Below are positions 40,521 through 50,684 of a stretch of 64,000 nucleotides of DNA, one piece after another. The position numbers and the translations under genes are program-made. The notes below the pieces were generated by a model. That model searched no databases. It was given only the letters and a program-made list of their open reading frames with translations, and was not told where the DNA came from. Origin of the DNA: Orientallactaga sibirica (taxonomy: Eukaryota > Chordata > Mammalia > Rodentia > Dipodidae); contig JAEOAD010000029.1 of the NCBI GenBank assembly GCA_036365145.1, positions 26,892,001 through 26,956,000 on the forward strand. The letters are read 5' to 3'. Numbering within the stretch: the first letter of the stretch is position 1; each line of letters begins with the position of its first letter.

Positions 40521-40784
40521 ACATCTCAATTTTTAGTTGAATCCATTGTCAGACTGTAAGAAGAGCTGTGTTTTGTGCTGTCATTCCTTAAGTAGCCAAC
40601 ACACTTGTTACTGTCATCCTCATTGGTAGCCTTTCTAGTGTGTGAAGTTGTTTTTGATTTACATACCCCCCCATGGTTATTGATCTGGGCATCTTATATT
40701 TATTAGCCAATTGTATATTTTCATTGAAGAAACATCTATTCAAAACTTTTTCTCAAATTTTATATATACTGTAAATAACACTTG

Positions 40785-41035
40785 TGTGAAGATGGAAGAC
40801 AACCTTGAGGTGTCTCTCCTGTACCTTCTTTGACACAGGGTCTCTTGCCTTTGGAAACTGCCAGTCTGCAAAAGAATGTCAGAACAGCTGGCCCTAGGCT
40901 GTTTTTCTTGGCTCCGCCTCCCATTGTTGGGATACATGCCCCACTTGGCATCTAGCTTTATGTAAATGCTAGGGAATTGAACCTAGGCCTGTAGGCTTTG
41001 CAAGCAAGTGCCTATAAAGATGGAGCCATGTCTCT
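40785..41035 (-). mobile_element. old B4-like SINE
   Basis: ACACAGGGTCTCTTGCCTTTG and AGGGAATTGAACCTAGGCC; same family as the element at 51140-51405. Confidence 0.58.
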
Positions 41036-41089
41036 ACTCATGCTTTTCTTTTAAATTAGATATGGTGCCATTATTACTGAATTGTAACA

Positions 41090-41267
41090 GTTCTCTCTCT
41101 CTCTCTTTCTCTCTGTCTCTTTTGGTTTTTCGAGGTAGGGTCTCGCTCCAGCCCAGGCTGACCTGGAACTCACTATGTAGTCTCAGGCAGGCCTTGAACT
41201 CACTGTGATCCTCCTACCTCTGCCTCCCCAGTCCTGGGATTAAAGGTGTGTGCCACCATGCCCTGCT
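41090..41267 (-). mobile_element. B1-type SINE with (CT)n tail
   Basis: CTCTCTTTCTCTCTGTCTC, then GGTTTTTCGAGGTAGGGTC to GCCACCATGCCCTGC. Confidence 0.9.
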
Positions 41268-41287
41268 TATGTTTGGGTTCCTTTGTC

Positions 41288-41475
41288 TTATTTTTATTTA
41301 TTTGACAGAGAAAGAGAGACAGAATGGGTGTACCAGGGCCTCCAGTCACTGCAAACAAACTCCAGATATGTGCACCCCCTTGTGCATCTGGCTACCATGG
41401 GTCCTGGGGGAATCAAACCTGGATCTTTTGGCTTTGCAGGCAAATGCCTTAACCACTAAGCAATCCCTCCAACCC
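41288..41475 (-). mobile_element. DIP/B2-type SINE
   Basis: ATTTTTATTTATTTGACAG to TAAGCAATCCCTCCAACCCC. Confidence 0.9.
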
Positions 41476-41480
41476 CCCCC

Positions 41481-41615
41481 CTTTTTTTTGAGGTAGGGCC
41501 TCTAGCCCAGGCTGACCTGGAATTCACTATGTAGTCTCAGGGAGCCCTTAAAGTCACAGTGATCCTCCTAACTCCTGAGTGCTGGGATTAAAGGCGTGTG
41601 CCACCACACTTCGCT
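41481..41615 (-). mobile_element. B1-type SINE
   Basis: TTTTTTTGAGGTAGGGCCTC to GCCACCACACTTCGC. Confidence 0.88.
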
Positions 41616-41628
41616 CTAGTTCTCTCCC

Positions 41629-41840
41629 ATTTATTTATTATTTATTTATTTAACAAACAGAGAAAGGGTGAGGGAGAGAGAGAAAGAGAATGGGCATGCC
41701 AGGGCCTCCAGCCACTGCAAACAAACTCCAGACGCGTGTGCCCTCTTGTGCACCTGGCTAACATGGGTCCTGGAAAATTGAACCTGGGTCCTTTGGATTT
41801 GCAGGCAAATGCCTCAACCACTAAGCCATCCCTCCAGCTC
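41629..41840 (-). mobile_element. DIP/B2-type SINE
   Basis: TTTATTTATTATTTATTTA to TAAGCCATCCCTCCAGCTC. Confidence 0.91.
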
Positions 41841-41956
41841 TATATAGTTCTTTTCTTTTGTAATAACTTCGTATATATTTTATGTACATGGTCCTTATCA
41901 GATTAATTTGCAAAAATTTACTCTCATTCTATTGTCTTTTCACTTTAAAAAAATTT

Positions 41957-42159
41957 TTTAAAATATTTTATTTATTTATTTGAGAGAGAGAAAAAGGCAG
42001 AGAGAGAATGGGCATGCCAGGGCTTCCAGGCGCTGCAAATGAACTCCAGATGCATGCGCCCCCTTGTGCATCTGGCTTACATGGGTCCTAGAGAATCAAA
42101 CTGGCATCCTTTGGCCTTGTAAGCAAGTGCCTTAACCACTAAGCCATCTCTCCAGCCCT
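41957..42159 (-). mobile_element. DIP/B2-type SINE with GGGGGCGC core
   Basis: TTTATTTATTTGAGAGAGAG to CCATCTCTCCAGCCC. On its sense strand GCACAAGGGGGCGC at 42056-42069. Confidence 0.93.
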
Positions 42160-42172
42160 TTTTAAAATTTTT

Positions 42173-42176
42173 GTAT

Positions 42177-42207
<31 letters not shown>

Positions 42208-42397
42208 TTTGAGAGAAAGAGGCAAAGAGAGAGAGAGAATTGGTGCACCAGAGCCTTCTGCCACTGCAAACAAACTCCGGAGGCATGCGCCACCTTGTGT
42301 GTCTGGCTTATGTGGGTACTGGGGAATTGAGCCTCGAACTGGGGTCCCTTAGGCTTCACAGGCAAGTGCTTAACCACTAAACCATCTCTCCAGCCCC
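42173..42397 (-). mobile_element. DIP/B2-type SINE
   Basis: (TTTA)n 42174-42211 then the body to ACCATCTCTCCAGCCCC. Has the B-box duplication form (GAGCCTCGAACTGGGG). Confidence 0.93.
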
Positions 42398-42409
42398 TCA
42401 CTTTCTTTT

Positions 42410-42420
42410 TTTTTATTATT

Positions 42421-42463
<43 letters not shown>

Positions 42464-42692
42464 TTTTTGGAGAGACAGGGTGAGTTAGAGAGAGAGAGAG
42501 AGAGAATGGGCGTGCCAGCAGCCTCTCAGCCGCTGCGAACGAACTCCAGATGCGTGCGCCCCTTGTGGGCAAGTGCAGCATTACACCCTTGCATCACTTT
42601 GCATCTGGCTAAACGTGAGACTTGGAGATTGGAACCAGCTTTCTTAGGCTTAGCAGGCAGGTGCCTTAACCACTAAGCCATCTCTCCAGCTC
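42410..42692 (-). mobile_element. DIP-C SINE
   Basis: (TTTA)n 42419-42467. On its sense strand GCCCACAAGGGGCGC at 42556-42570 and the full extra segment. Confidence 0.94.
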
Positions 42693-42695
42693 TAG

Positions 42696-42911
42696 TATTT
42701 ATTTAAGAAAGAAGGAGGGAGGATGGGGGGGGGAGAGGAGAACAGGCAGATAGAGAGCCAGTGGACACACCAGGCCTCCAGCCACTGCAAACAAACTCCA
42801 GACGCATGTGCCACCTTGTACATCTGGCTTATATAGGTACTGGGGAATTGAACCTGGGTCCTTAGGCTTCACAGGTGAATGCCTTAACTACTAAGCTATT
42901 TCTCCAGCCCC
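42696..42911 (-). mobile_element. DIP/B2-type SINE
   Basis: GTATTTATTTAAGAAAGAAG to GCTATTTCTCCAGCCCC. Confidence 0.9.
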
Positions 42912-42952
42912 CTGTCTTTTCATTTTCTAATGCTGTACTCTGGAGCACAACG

Positions 42953-43128
42953 TTTTTATTTTTTTATTTTTTATTTATTTATTTTGGTTTTTTGAGGTAG
43001 AGTCTCACTCTAGCTCAGGCTGACCTGGAATTCACTCTGTATTTTCAGGGTGGCTTCGAACTCACAGTGATCCTCCTACCTCTGCCTCCCGAGTGCTGGG
43101 ATTAAAGGTGTGCACCACCATGCCCGGC
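42953..43128 (-). mobile_element. B1-type SINE
   Basis: ACGTTTTTATTTT before and CCGTTTTGATTTTT after; near-consensus body. Confidence 0.93.
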
Positions 43129-43299
43129 CGTTTTGATTTTTAATAATATTCAGCTTATTATTTTTACCTGGTGTGTTTTTCATGTTGTATCCACAGCTTA
43201 ATCTTTAAGATCACTAAGATTTATGTCTCCTAAGAGTTTTATAGTTTCACCTCTACATTTAAAAGATTTTTCATTCATTTACTTAGCACTAATATTTTT

Positions 43300-43474
43300 T
43301 TAATATTTTATTTTTATTTATTTATTAGAGACGGAGAGGGAGAATGGGTGCACCAGGGCTTCTAGCCACTGCAAACGAACTCCAGATGTGTGTGCCCCCT
43401 TGTGCATCTGGCTTACGTGGGAACTGGATAATTGAACTGGGGCCCTTAGGCTTCGCAGGCATGTGCCTTAACCG
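43300..43474 (-). mobile_element. DIP/B2-type SINE, head truncated
   Basis: Ends at CTAAGCCATC. ACTAATATTTTTT before and ATTAATATTTTT after show the truncation happened at insertion. Confidence 0.92.
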
Positions 43475-43737
43475 CTAAGCCATCATTAATATTTTTATAC
43501 AGAGTTGAGGGAGAGAGGGTCAGCTTCATTTTGTATATTGGTATCCAGTTATTCTAGCGTCATTGGCTATCCTGTTCTTTACTTGTTTAAAATAAGTTAA
43601 CTCTAAACAAGGGTATATATTTGAACTCTCAATCTATGTTTGTGTTTATGTCAGTCCTGTACTATTTGCATTTCTATAGCTTAGTAGAAAGTTTAAAAAT
43701 TGTATGGTTCTTCCAACTTTTCAGAATTTTTCTTAAT

Positions 43738-43942
43738 ACTTTTATTTATTTGCATGCAGAGAGAGAGAGAGAGAGAGGAGGGGGAGGAGAATGGGCACGC
43801 CAAGGCCTCTAGCTGCTACATACTCCAACTCCAGATGCATGTGCCACTGTGCATTTGGCTTTACAAGAGTACTGAGGACTTGAACCTGGGTCGTTAGGCT
43901 TTGCATGCAAGTGCCTTAATCACTGAGCCATCTCTCCAGCCT
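43738..43942 (-). mobile_element. DIP/B2-type SINE
   Basis: TTTTATTTATTTGCATGCAG to TGAGCCATCTCTCCAGCC. Confidence 0.9.
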
Positions 43943-43944
43943 CT

Positions 43945-44284
43945 CAGGATTGTTTTAAGCATTCTGGGGCCCTTGAGTTTCTTTGTGAATTTTAGGGTCA
44001 GTTTGTTCATTTCTACAAAGACACCATCTTAGATTTTGGTAGTGATTATGTTGAGTTTGTGGATTTATCCAGAGAATATTGCCATCTAATAGTAAATCCA
44101 GCAACCCTTAAACATAGAATATTAATTGATTTAAGTCTTTGATTTCTTTTAGCAAAGTTCTATAGTTATCAGAGCATATATTATAAATATATTTTTAAGT
44201 ATTCTTTTTCCATTATGAGTGAATTTTTTGAAGATTATTTAACTGTAAAGAATTATTTTTTGTATATGAATCTTCTTTATTTTC
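43945..44284. other. unique or very old L1-like sequence
   Basis: Phrases such as TTTGTGGATTTATCCAGAG and TTGATTTCTTTTAGCAAAG hint at a decayed L1 in complement; not certain. Confidence 0.35.
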
Positions 44285-44500
44285 TTTCTTTTTATTTACT
44301 TATGAGAGAGAAAAAGGGAGAGAGGGAGGGAGGGAAGGAAAGGGAGAGAATGGTTGTGCCAGGGCCTCTAGCCATTGCAAACGAACTCCAGAAGCATGCA
44401 CTACCAGGTACATCTGGCTTACATGGATACTGGGGAATCGAACCTGGGTTTTTAGGCTTTGCAGGCAAGTACCTTAACTGCCAAGCCATCTCTCCAGCCC
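44285..44500 (-). mobile_element. DIP/B2-type SINE
   Basis: TGAATCTTCTTTATTTT before and TGAATCTTATTTATT after. Confidence 0.93.
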
Positions 44501-44510
44501 TGAATCTTAT

Positions 44511-44620
44511 TTATTATTGTTGTTGTTGTTTTGAGGTTGGGTCTCACTATAACCCAGACTGACCTAGAATTCACTCTGTAGCCCAGGCTGCCCTCAAACT
44601 CATAGTGATACTCCTGAGCT
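44511..44620 (-). mobile_element. B1-type SINE, 5' truncated
   Basis: (GTT)n, GAGGTTGGGTCTCACTAT to CATAGTGATACTCCTGAGC. Confidence 0.83.
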
Positions 44621-44811
44621 TGTATGTAAATCTTGTAGCCTGTAATGTTGCTGAATTTATTAGTTGTCATAGTTTTCTAGTGTTTTCCTTAGGATCTTCC
44701 ATTACAAAGTAATGTCATCTGTAAGTTTATACCTGTATCACTTTGTATGTGCATCCAACAGGCTCTGCCTTTAACTGCTGCACCTTCTTGCCAGCCCCTA
44801 GTGGGTAATTT

Positions 44812-45028
44812 ATTTTTATTTTTATTTTTATTGGAGAACAACAGACAGAGAAAGAGGCAGATAGATAGAGAATGGGCACGCCAGGGCCTCCAGCCACTGC
44901 AAACGAACTTCAGATGCATGTGCCATCTTATGTATCTGGCCTACATGGATCCTAGAGAATTGAGCCTCAAATCAGGGGTCCTTAGACTTCACAGGCAAGC
45001 ACTTAACTTTTAAGCTATCTCTCCAGCC
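44812..45028 (-). mobile_element. DIP/B2-type SINE
   Basis: GTGGGTAATTTATT before and CTGGGTAGTTTTTT after; B-box duplication form. Confidence 0.91.
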
Positions 45029-45059
45029 TGGGTAGTTTTTTTTAAATATAGTTAAGATT

Positions 45060-45245
45060 AGTCAGAAGTTAAAGGCACTTGCTTACAAAGCCTGTTGGAT
45101 GGGGTTTAATTCCTCGAGGCCCATGTAAAGCCAGATGCAAAAAGTGGTGCAAGCGTCTGATGTTCATTTGCAGTGGAAAGATATCCTGACACACCTATAC
45201 ACACATGCATGCACACATGTGCAAATAAATACAAATTTTAAAAAA
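45060..45245 (+). mobile_element. old DIP-type SINE, head truncated
   Basis: CAGAAGTTAAAGGCACTTGC to CAAATAAATACAAATTT with a CACACATGC run. Confidence 0.75.
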
Positions 45246-45619
45246 TTAGTCTGAGTCAATGTATTATGCAACAAAGGCCTTGATTTCTATATTGTCTCTT
45301 TCTGCACATGTCTTTCTAGCTCACTTGTTCTGTGTATGTTTAGTTTTGTTTGCTATGCAGCCCATTTGGCTTTCCATCACTGTGACAAAGCACCTGAGGT
45401 CATTAACTTGAAAGAAAGACGGTTATTGTGTCTTATATCTTTGGTTGCTTGACTGTGTTGCTTTAGGTCTACAGTGGTATAATATACTATGGTGGACGCA
45501 TGGGGCAAAGGAGACCTGTTCATCTCACATGGCAAGCAAAGAGAGACAGTGGGACTGAGGTCCCAATATCCTCTTCAAAGGCATATCCAGGGACTGGATC
45601 TCCCCCAATCCCCACCCCC

Positions 45620-45720
45620 AAGGCAAGGTGTCTAGCCTAGGCTGGTCTCAGACTCACAGCCATCCTCCTACCTTAGCTTCCTGAGTGCTGGAATTAAAAA
45701 CATGCTCCACCATGTGCAAC
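45620..45720 (-). mobile_element. old B1-type SINE
   Basis: CAAGGCAAGGTGTCTAGCC to CATGCTCCACCATG. Confidence 0.72.
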
Positions 45721-45728
45721 CACTTAAT

Positions 45729-45897
45729 TTTTTTTTTTTTTTTTTTTTTTTTTTGGTTTATTGAAATAGGATCGTGTTCTAGTCCAAGCTGGCCTGGAAT
45801 TCACTATGTAGTCTCAGGGTGGCCTTGAACACATGGCAGTTCTCCTACCTTTGTCTCCCAAGTGCTGAGATTAAAAGCATGCACCACCACGCCTGGT
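45729..45897 (-). mobile_element. B1-type SINE
   Basis: Poly-T 45729-45754, body to CCACCACGCCTGG. Confidence 0.9.
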
Positions 45898-45907
45898 CCC
45901 TTTAAAT

Positions 45908-46119
45908 TTTTTTTTTAATTTTTATTTATTTGCAAGCAGAGGGAGATAGAAGAAAGAGAGAGAGAGGATGGGTGCACCAAGGCCTCCAACTACTGCAAAG
46001 GAACTCCAGATGCTTGCAGCACTGTTCATCTTGGCCTTACGTGGATACTGGGGAATTGAACCCAGGTTATTAGGTTTTACAGGCAAGTGCCTTAACTGCT
46101 GAGCCATCACTCCAGCCCC
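45908..46119 (-). mobile_element. DIP/B2-type SINE
   Basis: TTTTTATTTATTTGCAAGCAG to TGAGCCATCACTCCAGCCCC. Confidence 0.9.
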
Positions 46120-46342
46120 CTTGAATCTTTTTCTAGGCTGCTTCTCAGGAAAATTGGGCCACCTCCCAGTAGTGCCATAGTCTAGGGACCATGTCTTCAA
46201 CACCTGGGCCTTTGTGGTACATATCAAACTATAGCTGAAGGAAATGGCATGCTTTGTTTTCATAGTTATCTGGAGAAGGAATTTCAAAAGGGTATCATGC
46301 AGCCCTTGGAAAAAAATTAACTCATTAGAAATGTAAACAGAG

Positions 46343-46470
46343 ACCCTAGAGTGGTGGCACACACCTTTAATCCCAGCACTTGGTAGGCAGAGGTAGGAGG
46401 ATCACATAGTGGATTCCAGGTCAGCCTGGGCTAGAGTGAAACCCTACCTCAAAAAAAAAAAAAAAAAAAA
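46343..46470 (+). mobile_element. B1-type SINE
   Basis: CCTAGAGTGGTGGCACACAC to poly-A; internal deletion after AGGAGGATCAC. Confidence 0.87.
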
Positions 46471-46473
46471 AGA

Positions 46474-46626
46474 GCTGGGCGTGGTGGCACACACCTTTAA
46501 TCCCCACAGCTGGGAGGCAGAGGTAGGAGGAGTGCCATGAGTTCGAGGCCACCCTGAGACTACATAGTGAATTCCAGGTCAGCCTGAGCTAAAAGTGAGA
46601 CCCTATTTCGAAAAACCAAAAAAAGA
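46474..46626 (+). mobile_element. B1-type SINE
   Basis: GCTGGGCGTGGTGGCACACA to CTATTTCGAAAAACC. AAATGTAAACA at 46329 and 46629 flanks the pair. Confidence 0.92.
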
Positions 46627-46639
46627 ACAAATGTAAACA

Positions 46640-46864
46640 TAGAGGTATTAAGGCCTCACTTCATGGCCTTGATGTTCTTGACTTCATAGTGGCTGACACT
46701 ACCTACACAAGACCTGCATGTAGAAGGAAAAAAATGATGACATCCAAATAGAAGAGAGTCTAGTTGGAAAGAAGAAAGGGTTCAGTGGAGGGGGAATTGG
46801 GGAGGGGGAAGAGGGTGATCATGGTATATTGTCTGTGTTTATGGAAGTTGTCAGTGAAAAGTTT
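46640..46864 (+). mobile_element. L1 3' end
   Basis: AAAATGATGACATCCAAATAG, then GGGAGGGGGAAGAGGGTGAT and TGGTATATTGTCTGTGTTTA: the same terminal signature as the L1 at 17881, here on the + strand. Confidence 0.7.
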
Positions 46865-46865
46865 A

Positions 46866-47065
46866 GGACAGCTAGGGAGATGACTCAGAAGTTAATTCTT
46901 ACAAGGCCTGACTGCCCAGGTTCGATTCACCAGTGCCCACATAGGCCAGCTGGGCAAAATGGCACATGCATCTGGAGTTCCTTTGAAGTGGCAGGAGGCT
47001 CTGGTGTGTTTATTCTCTCTCCCCCCTCCCCCATTGCAAATAAATATTTTTTAAGTTTAAAAAAG
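46866..47065 (+). mobile_element. old DIP-type SINE
   Basis: GACAGCTAGGGAGATGACTC, box GGTTCGATTCACC; ends about 100 bases before exon 3. Confidence 0.82.
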
Positions 47066-47165
47066 ACTTCACTTAGATGTTTGGCAGGTATTTCAAGCAC
47101 ACTTTTTTCTTTACATTATTGCACCCTATGATTATTCCTCAATGTGATTTCACTTTATTTTTCAG

Positions 47166-47305
47166 ATTTGTACTATGGTGGGGAAGCTTTCTCTGTAGAG
47201 CAACCACAGTCTTTTACTTGTCCCTATTGTGGAAAAATGGGCTATACAGAAACATCTCTTCAAGAACATGTTACTTCTGAACACGCAGAAACATCAACAG
47301 AAGTG
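47166..47305 (+). CDS. KCMF1: KCMF1 coding exon 3: C2H2-type zinc finger
   Basis: This 140 nt exon starts with the last two bases of an Asp codon split across the junction and ends in phase 0 after a Val codon. It encodes LYYGGEAFSV through TSTEV (46 full residues). The finger motif is C80-x2-C83 with H96 and H101 in the family numbering, the C2H2 finger that follows the ZZ domain in KCMF1. The acceptor is TTTATTTTTCAG and the donor is GTATGTGAA at 47306. Translation runs straight into the intron for a few codons before a stop, so an unspliced reading would end at TGCTAA (47324-47329). The exon codes a unique sequence that agrees with the mammalian protein as I know it. The next exon (continuing the Cys-rich region) is not in the window. 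Confidence 0.96.
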
Positions 47306-47890
47306 GTATGTGAAACAGCCTTGTGCTAAAATAATGCATATTATTCCTCACATTGTTACAGCTAGGTCACTATCCTTGCTTAATAGGATACTACTTGCAT
47401 AATAATTAAAATTCTCTTTTTACAGCAAATTTTCCAATCCTAGGATGCTATATTTCTAGAAGACATTTTATGTTTACACTAGCCTTCCTTACCTTCTTAC
47501 CCTGTTATTAACAGTATAGTATGAAGTCTTGACCACATTCAGGGTGCTCACTAAAGGAATTTAAAAGTGTTTTAGTTATTGCTTTGTGCTTAATTTTTCT
47601 TCTATAAGGAACTTTCATAAGGAAACTTTGAAGTCTTTGGTTGTGTATTAAGCAGTAATGTCACTGTACTATCATTGACCTTTCTTCATTTTTACCAGAT
47701 CAGATCTTGTCTTGCTTGCTTCCTAGGTCAAAGTTCAAGGGTTACCAGAAGTTCTTCCTTACCAATTTTTCCTCCCAGTGGCAAAAAGTCAGAGACCCAG
47801 AATAATATACACAGTCTTGCCTTGAAAACTTCTCGGAGTTTTTTCTTTTTTACTTGACATGTTAGTCACCATGCACCAGCTTTCAAAAAA
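47306..47890. other. unique intronic sequence after exon 3
   Basis: Donor GTATGTGAA at 47306 then AT-rich sequence with no repeat I recognise. Confidence 0.5.
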
Positions 47891-47900
47891 TTATAAACCT

Positions 47901-47959
47901 GGACTGGAGAGGTGGTTCAGCGGTTAAGGTGCTTGCCTGTGTCTGTTTTTTGTTTTGTT

Positions 47960-47990
<31 letters not shown>

Positions 47991-48069
47991 AACATGGGGT
48001 CTGGGGATCAAACTCAGGTATTCAGGCTTGAGGAGTAAGCACTTTATCCACTGAGCCATCTTCCTGACC
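47901..48069. mobile_element. DIP head (+) fused to an ID/B4 head (-)
   Basis: GACTGGAGAGGTGGTTCAGC to GCTTGCCTG (+), a (TTTTG)n stretch, then GGGATCAAACTCAGGTATTC to CCACTGAGCCATCTTCC (-). Confidence 0.65.
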
Positions 48070-48118
48070 TGAGGTAGGTACTAGTGGGTTTTTTTTTTTT
48101 TTTTTTTTTTTAAGGAGT

Positions 48119-48313
48119 GGGGACTGGAAAGATGTCTTAACAGTTAAGGTGCTTGCCTTTGAAACTTAAGGACCAGGTTCAATTCCCCAGTACTCAAATA
48201 AGCCAGATGCACAAGGTGGCACATGCATCTGGAGTTCATTTGCAGTGGCTAGTGGCCCTTGTCCACCTGTTTGTTCGTCTCTCTCTCTCTCTCTCTCTCT
48301 CTGTCGTGTGCTC

Positions 48314-48356
<43 letters not shown>

Positions 48357-48530
48357 ATATATGTTTTGTTTTTTCAAGGAAGGGTTTCACTCTAGTCCAG
48401 GCTGGCGTGGGGCTCACTATGTAGTCTCAGGGTGGCCTCTAACTCACAGCAATCCTACTACCTCTGCCTCCTGAGTGCTGGGATTAGAGGCGTTTGCCAC
48501 TATGCCCAGCCTAATAAATAAAATTTTTTT
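48119..48530 (+). mobile_element. DIP/B2-type SINE split by a B1
   Basis: GGGGACTGGAAAGATGTCTT head at 48119; (CT)n 48279-48301; tail CTAATAAATAAAATTTT after the B1. Confidence 0.9.
48316..48511 (-). mobile_element. B1-type SINE with (GT)n at its tail
   Basis: GT units at 48317-48352, then TTTTTTCAAGGAAGGGTTTC to CCACTATGCCCAGC. Confidence 0.9.
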
Positions 48531-48535
48531 TTAAT

Positions 48536-48657
48536 GCTGGGCACCTTTAATCCCAGCACTAGAGAGGCCAAGTTGGGAGGATCGCTAAGATTAAGACTAA
48601 TAGTGAATTACATGTCAGCCTGGGCTAGAGTGAGACCCTATCTTGAAAAACAAAAAG
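48536..48657 (+). mobile_element. B1-type SINE, internal deletion
   Basis: GCTGGGCACCTTTAATCCC: about 15 bases missing near the 5' end. Confidence 0.87.
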
Positions 48658-48991
48658 AAAATTAATGTGTGTATGTACTTACTAGTCTCAGTAATCTTTA
48701 TGTAAACATAAACTATGATAAATGTTATGATTTTGAAATTAAACCTCAAGCTTAAAAAATAAAAAGAAATAAAATTTGATTAGTTGGGGCCACTGACTCA
48801 AGTTGAGGGGAAGTAGCAGTATATGTACTTACCAGACCTATTAGTCTGATAGAAGTGTGAGCAGAGGAGGCCAAAAAAGATCACAGATGTGAAGATGTAT
48901 CTGTGAAGTGCCAGGTTTGTAAAAAAGATGCACGACTATGGCAGGAACTTTTCCTTCCTTCCTTATGTGCTTGCTTGAATAGAGTGGCTCC

Positions 48992-49059
48992 TCTGTTTTG
49001 TTTTGTTTTGTTTTGTTTTGTTTTGTTTTGTTTTGTTTTTCTATATTTTGTTTTGGCTT

Positions 49060-49098
<39 letters not shown>

Positions 49099-49243
49099 TG
49101 TTTTTTCGAGGTAGGGTCTCACTCTAGCTCAGGCTGACCTGGAATTCACTATGTAGTCTCAGGGTGGCCTTGAACTCATGGCAATCCTCCTACCTCTTCC
49201 TCCCAAGTGCTGGGATTAAAGGCATGTGCCACCACGCCTGGCT
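48992..49243 (-). mobile_element. B1-type SINE with (TTTTG)n and (TTG)n tails (copy 1)
   Basis: TTTTG units 48994-49038, TTG units 49060-49097, then TTTTTTCGAGGTAGGGTC to CCACCACGCCTGGC. Confidence 0.92.
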
Positions 49244-49444
49244 GTTTTTTCTACATTTTATATTTGATCTCTACCACATGCAAGGCCCTGGGTTCAGTCC
49301 TCAGTCCCACTAACTAGTAGATAGGTAGGCAGGTAGATAATCTTTTGTTTGAGCTGACTTACTGCAACTAATTTGAAAGTTTTGGGGATTTTGCTTTGCC
49401 TTTTTGAATGAAACATGCCTATGCTCTTTTTATTACTATCATTA

Positions 49445-49594
49445 TTTTTTTTTTTTTTTTGAGGTAGGATCTCACCCTAGTCCAGGCTGACCTGGAATTC
49501 CCTCTGTAGTCTGAGGGAGCTTGACCTCCTGGTGATGCTCCTACCTTGTCCTCCTGAGTGTTGGGATTAAAGGTGTGCACCACCACACCTGTCC
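49445..49594 (-). mobile_element. B1-type SINE (copy 1)
   Basis: Poly-T, TGAGGTAGGATCTCACCC to CCACCACACCTGTCC. Confidence 0.88.
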
Positions 49595-49695
49595 TGTGCC
49601 TATGCTTTTAATTAGTAATACATAATTAAATACTCCTCCAGTTATTTGTTTAATAAAGCTCTTCAAATTTATATGAAGAACTTTAGAACATTATG

Positions 49696-49824
49696 TTTCA
49701 GCACTTGAGAGGTGGAGGCAGAGGATCAGGAGGAAGTTCAAGGCCAGGAAAATCAGGAGTTCACTACATAACAAGTTCAGAGACAGCCTAGGCTACATAA
49801 GACCTTGTCTCAAAAAATAAAAGT
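49696..49824 (+). mobile_element. old B1-type SINE (copy 1)
   Basis: TTTCAGCACTTGAGAGGTGG to ACCTTGTCTCAAAAAATAAA. Confidence 0.72.
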
Positions 49825-49826
49825 AG

Positions 49827-50020
49827 GGGCTGGAGAGATGGCTCAGCAGTTAAAGGCTCTTGCTTGCAAAGCCTGACGGCCTGGGTTTACTTCCCCAGTA
49901 CCCACATAAAGCCAGATGCACAAAGTGGTGCATGTGTCTGGAGTTAGTTTGCAGTGGCAAGAGTCCCTGGCATGCCCAGTTTCTTTGTCTCTTTCTCCTC
50001 AAATAAAAATATTTTAAAGA
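49827..50020 (+). mobile_element. DIP/B2-type SINE (copy 1)
   Basis: GGGCTGGAGAGATGGCTCAG to CTCAAATAAAAATATT. Confidence 0.92.
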
Positions 50021-50042
50021 CTTTTTAAAAAATTAATAATGT

Positions 50043-50200
50043 GCTGGGCATGGTGCCACACTCATTTAATCCCAGCACCAGGGAGGCAGAGGTAAGAGGA
50101 TTGCTGTGAGTTTGAGGCCAGCCTGAGACCACATAGTGAATTCCAGGTCAGCCTGGGCTAGAGTGAAACCCTACCTTGAAAAACAAAACAAAACAAAAAA
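50043..50200 (+). mobile_element. B1-type SINE (copy 1)
   Basis: GCTGGGCATGGTGCCACAC to CCTACCTTGAAAAAC. ATTAATAAT flanks it. Confidence 0.91.
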
Positions 50201-50210
50201 ATTAATAATA

Positions 50211-50405
50211 GACTGGAGAGATAGCTTAGTAGTTAAGGTGTTTGCTGGCAAGGCCAAAGGACCCAGGTTCAGTTCCCCAGTACCCACATAAAGCCAGATG
50301 CACCAGGTGGCGCGTGTGTCTGGAGTTTGTAGTGGCTAGAGTCCCTGGCACACTCATTCTCATATTTATTCTCTCTCTCTCTCCCCTTCCAAATGAATAA
50401 AATAT
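50211..50405 (+). mobile_element. DIP/B2-type SINE (copy 1)
   Basis: GACTGGAGAGATAGCTTAG to AAATGAATAAAATATG; deletion in the GTTTGCAGTGGC region. Confidence 0.9.
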
Positions 50406-50576
50406 GTTAAATAAAAAATTAATAATAGGGCTGGAGAAATGGCTTAGCAGTTAAGGCATTTGCCTACAAAGCCAAAGGATCCCGGTTCGGTTCTCCAGGA
50501 CCCACGTAAACCAGATGCACAAGGGGTACACGCATCTGGAGTTCATTTGCAGTGGCTAGTGGCCCTCTTTCCCTGT

Positions 50577-50684
50577 CTGCCTCTCTTCTCTCTTCTCTCT
50601 TCTCTCTTCTCTCTTCTCTCTTCTCTCTTCTCTCTTCTCTCTTCTCTCTTCTCTCTTCTCTCTTCTCTCTTCTCTCTTCTCTCT

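Larger units (their letters stand above)
45360..46240. mobile_element. unnamed medium-copy repeat split by three SINEs
   Basis: CTTTCCATCACTGTGACAAAG at 45370 and GGCCACCTCCCAGTAGTGCC at 46157 plus CAACACCTGGGCCTTTGTGG at 46199 are the two sides of a rodent repeat I recognise by text but cannot name. Confidence 0.55.
39999..47165 (+). other. KCMF1: KCMF1 intron 2
   Basis: This 7.2 kb intron runs from donor GTAAGTATG at 39999 to the acceptor CACTTTATTTTTCAG ending at 47165, phase 1. It holds a dense run of DIP SINEs at 41.3-42.9 kb, several B1 copies and a mosaic repeat at 45.36-46.24 kb. Short unique stretches remain at 40000-40300, 40521-40785, 43130-43300, 43480-43735 and 43945-44284. Confidence 0.9.

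Noticed and set aside
45922..46362. A 146-residue minus-strand frame
   Set aside because: It crosses a DIP, an unnamed repeat and the start of a B1; chance opening.
47306..47329. Continuation of the exon 3 frame for eight codons to a stop as an alternative C-terminus
   Set aside because: GTATGTGAA is a good donor and the residues diverge from the KCMF1 family exactly there. Intron retention cannot be excluded but sequence gives no support for it.
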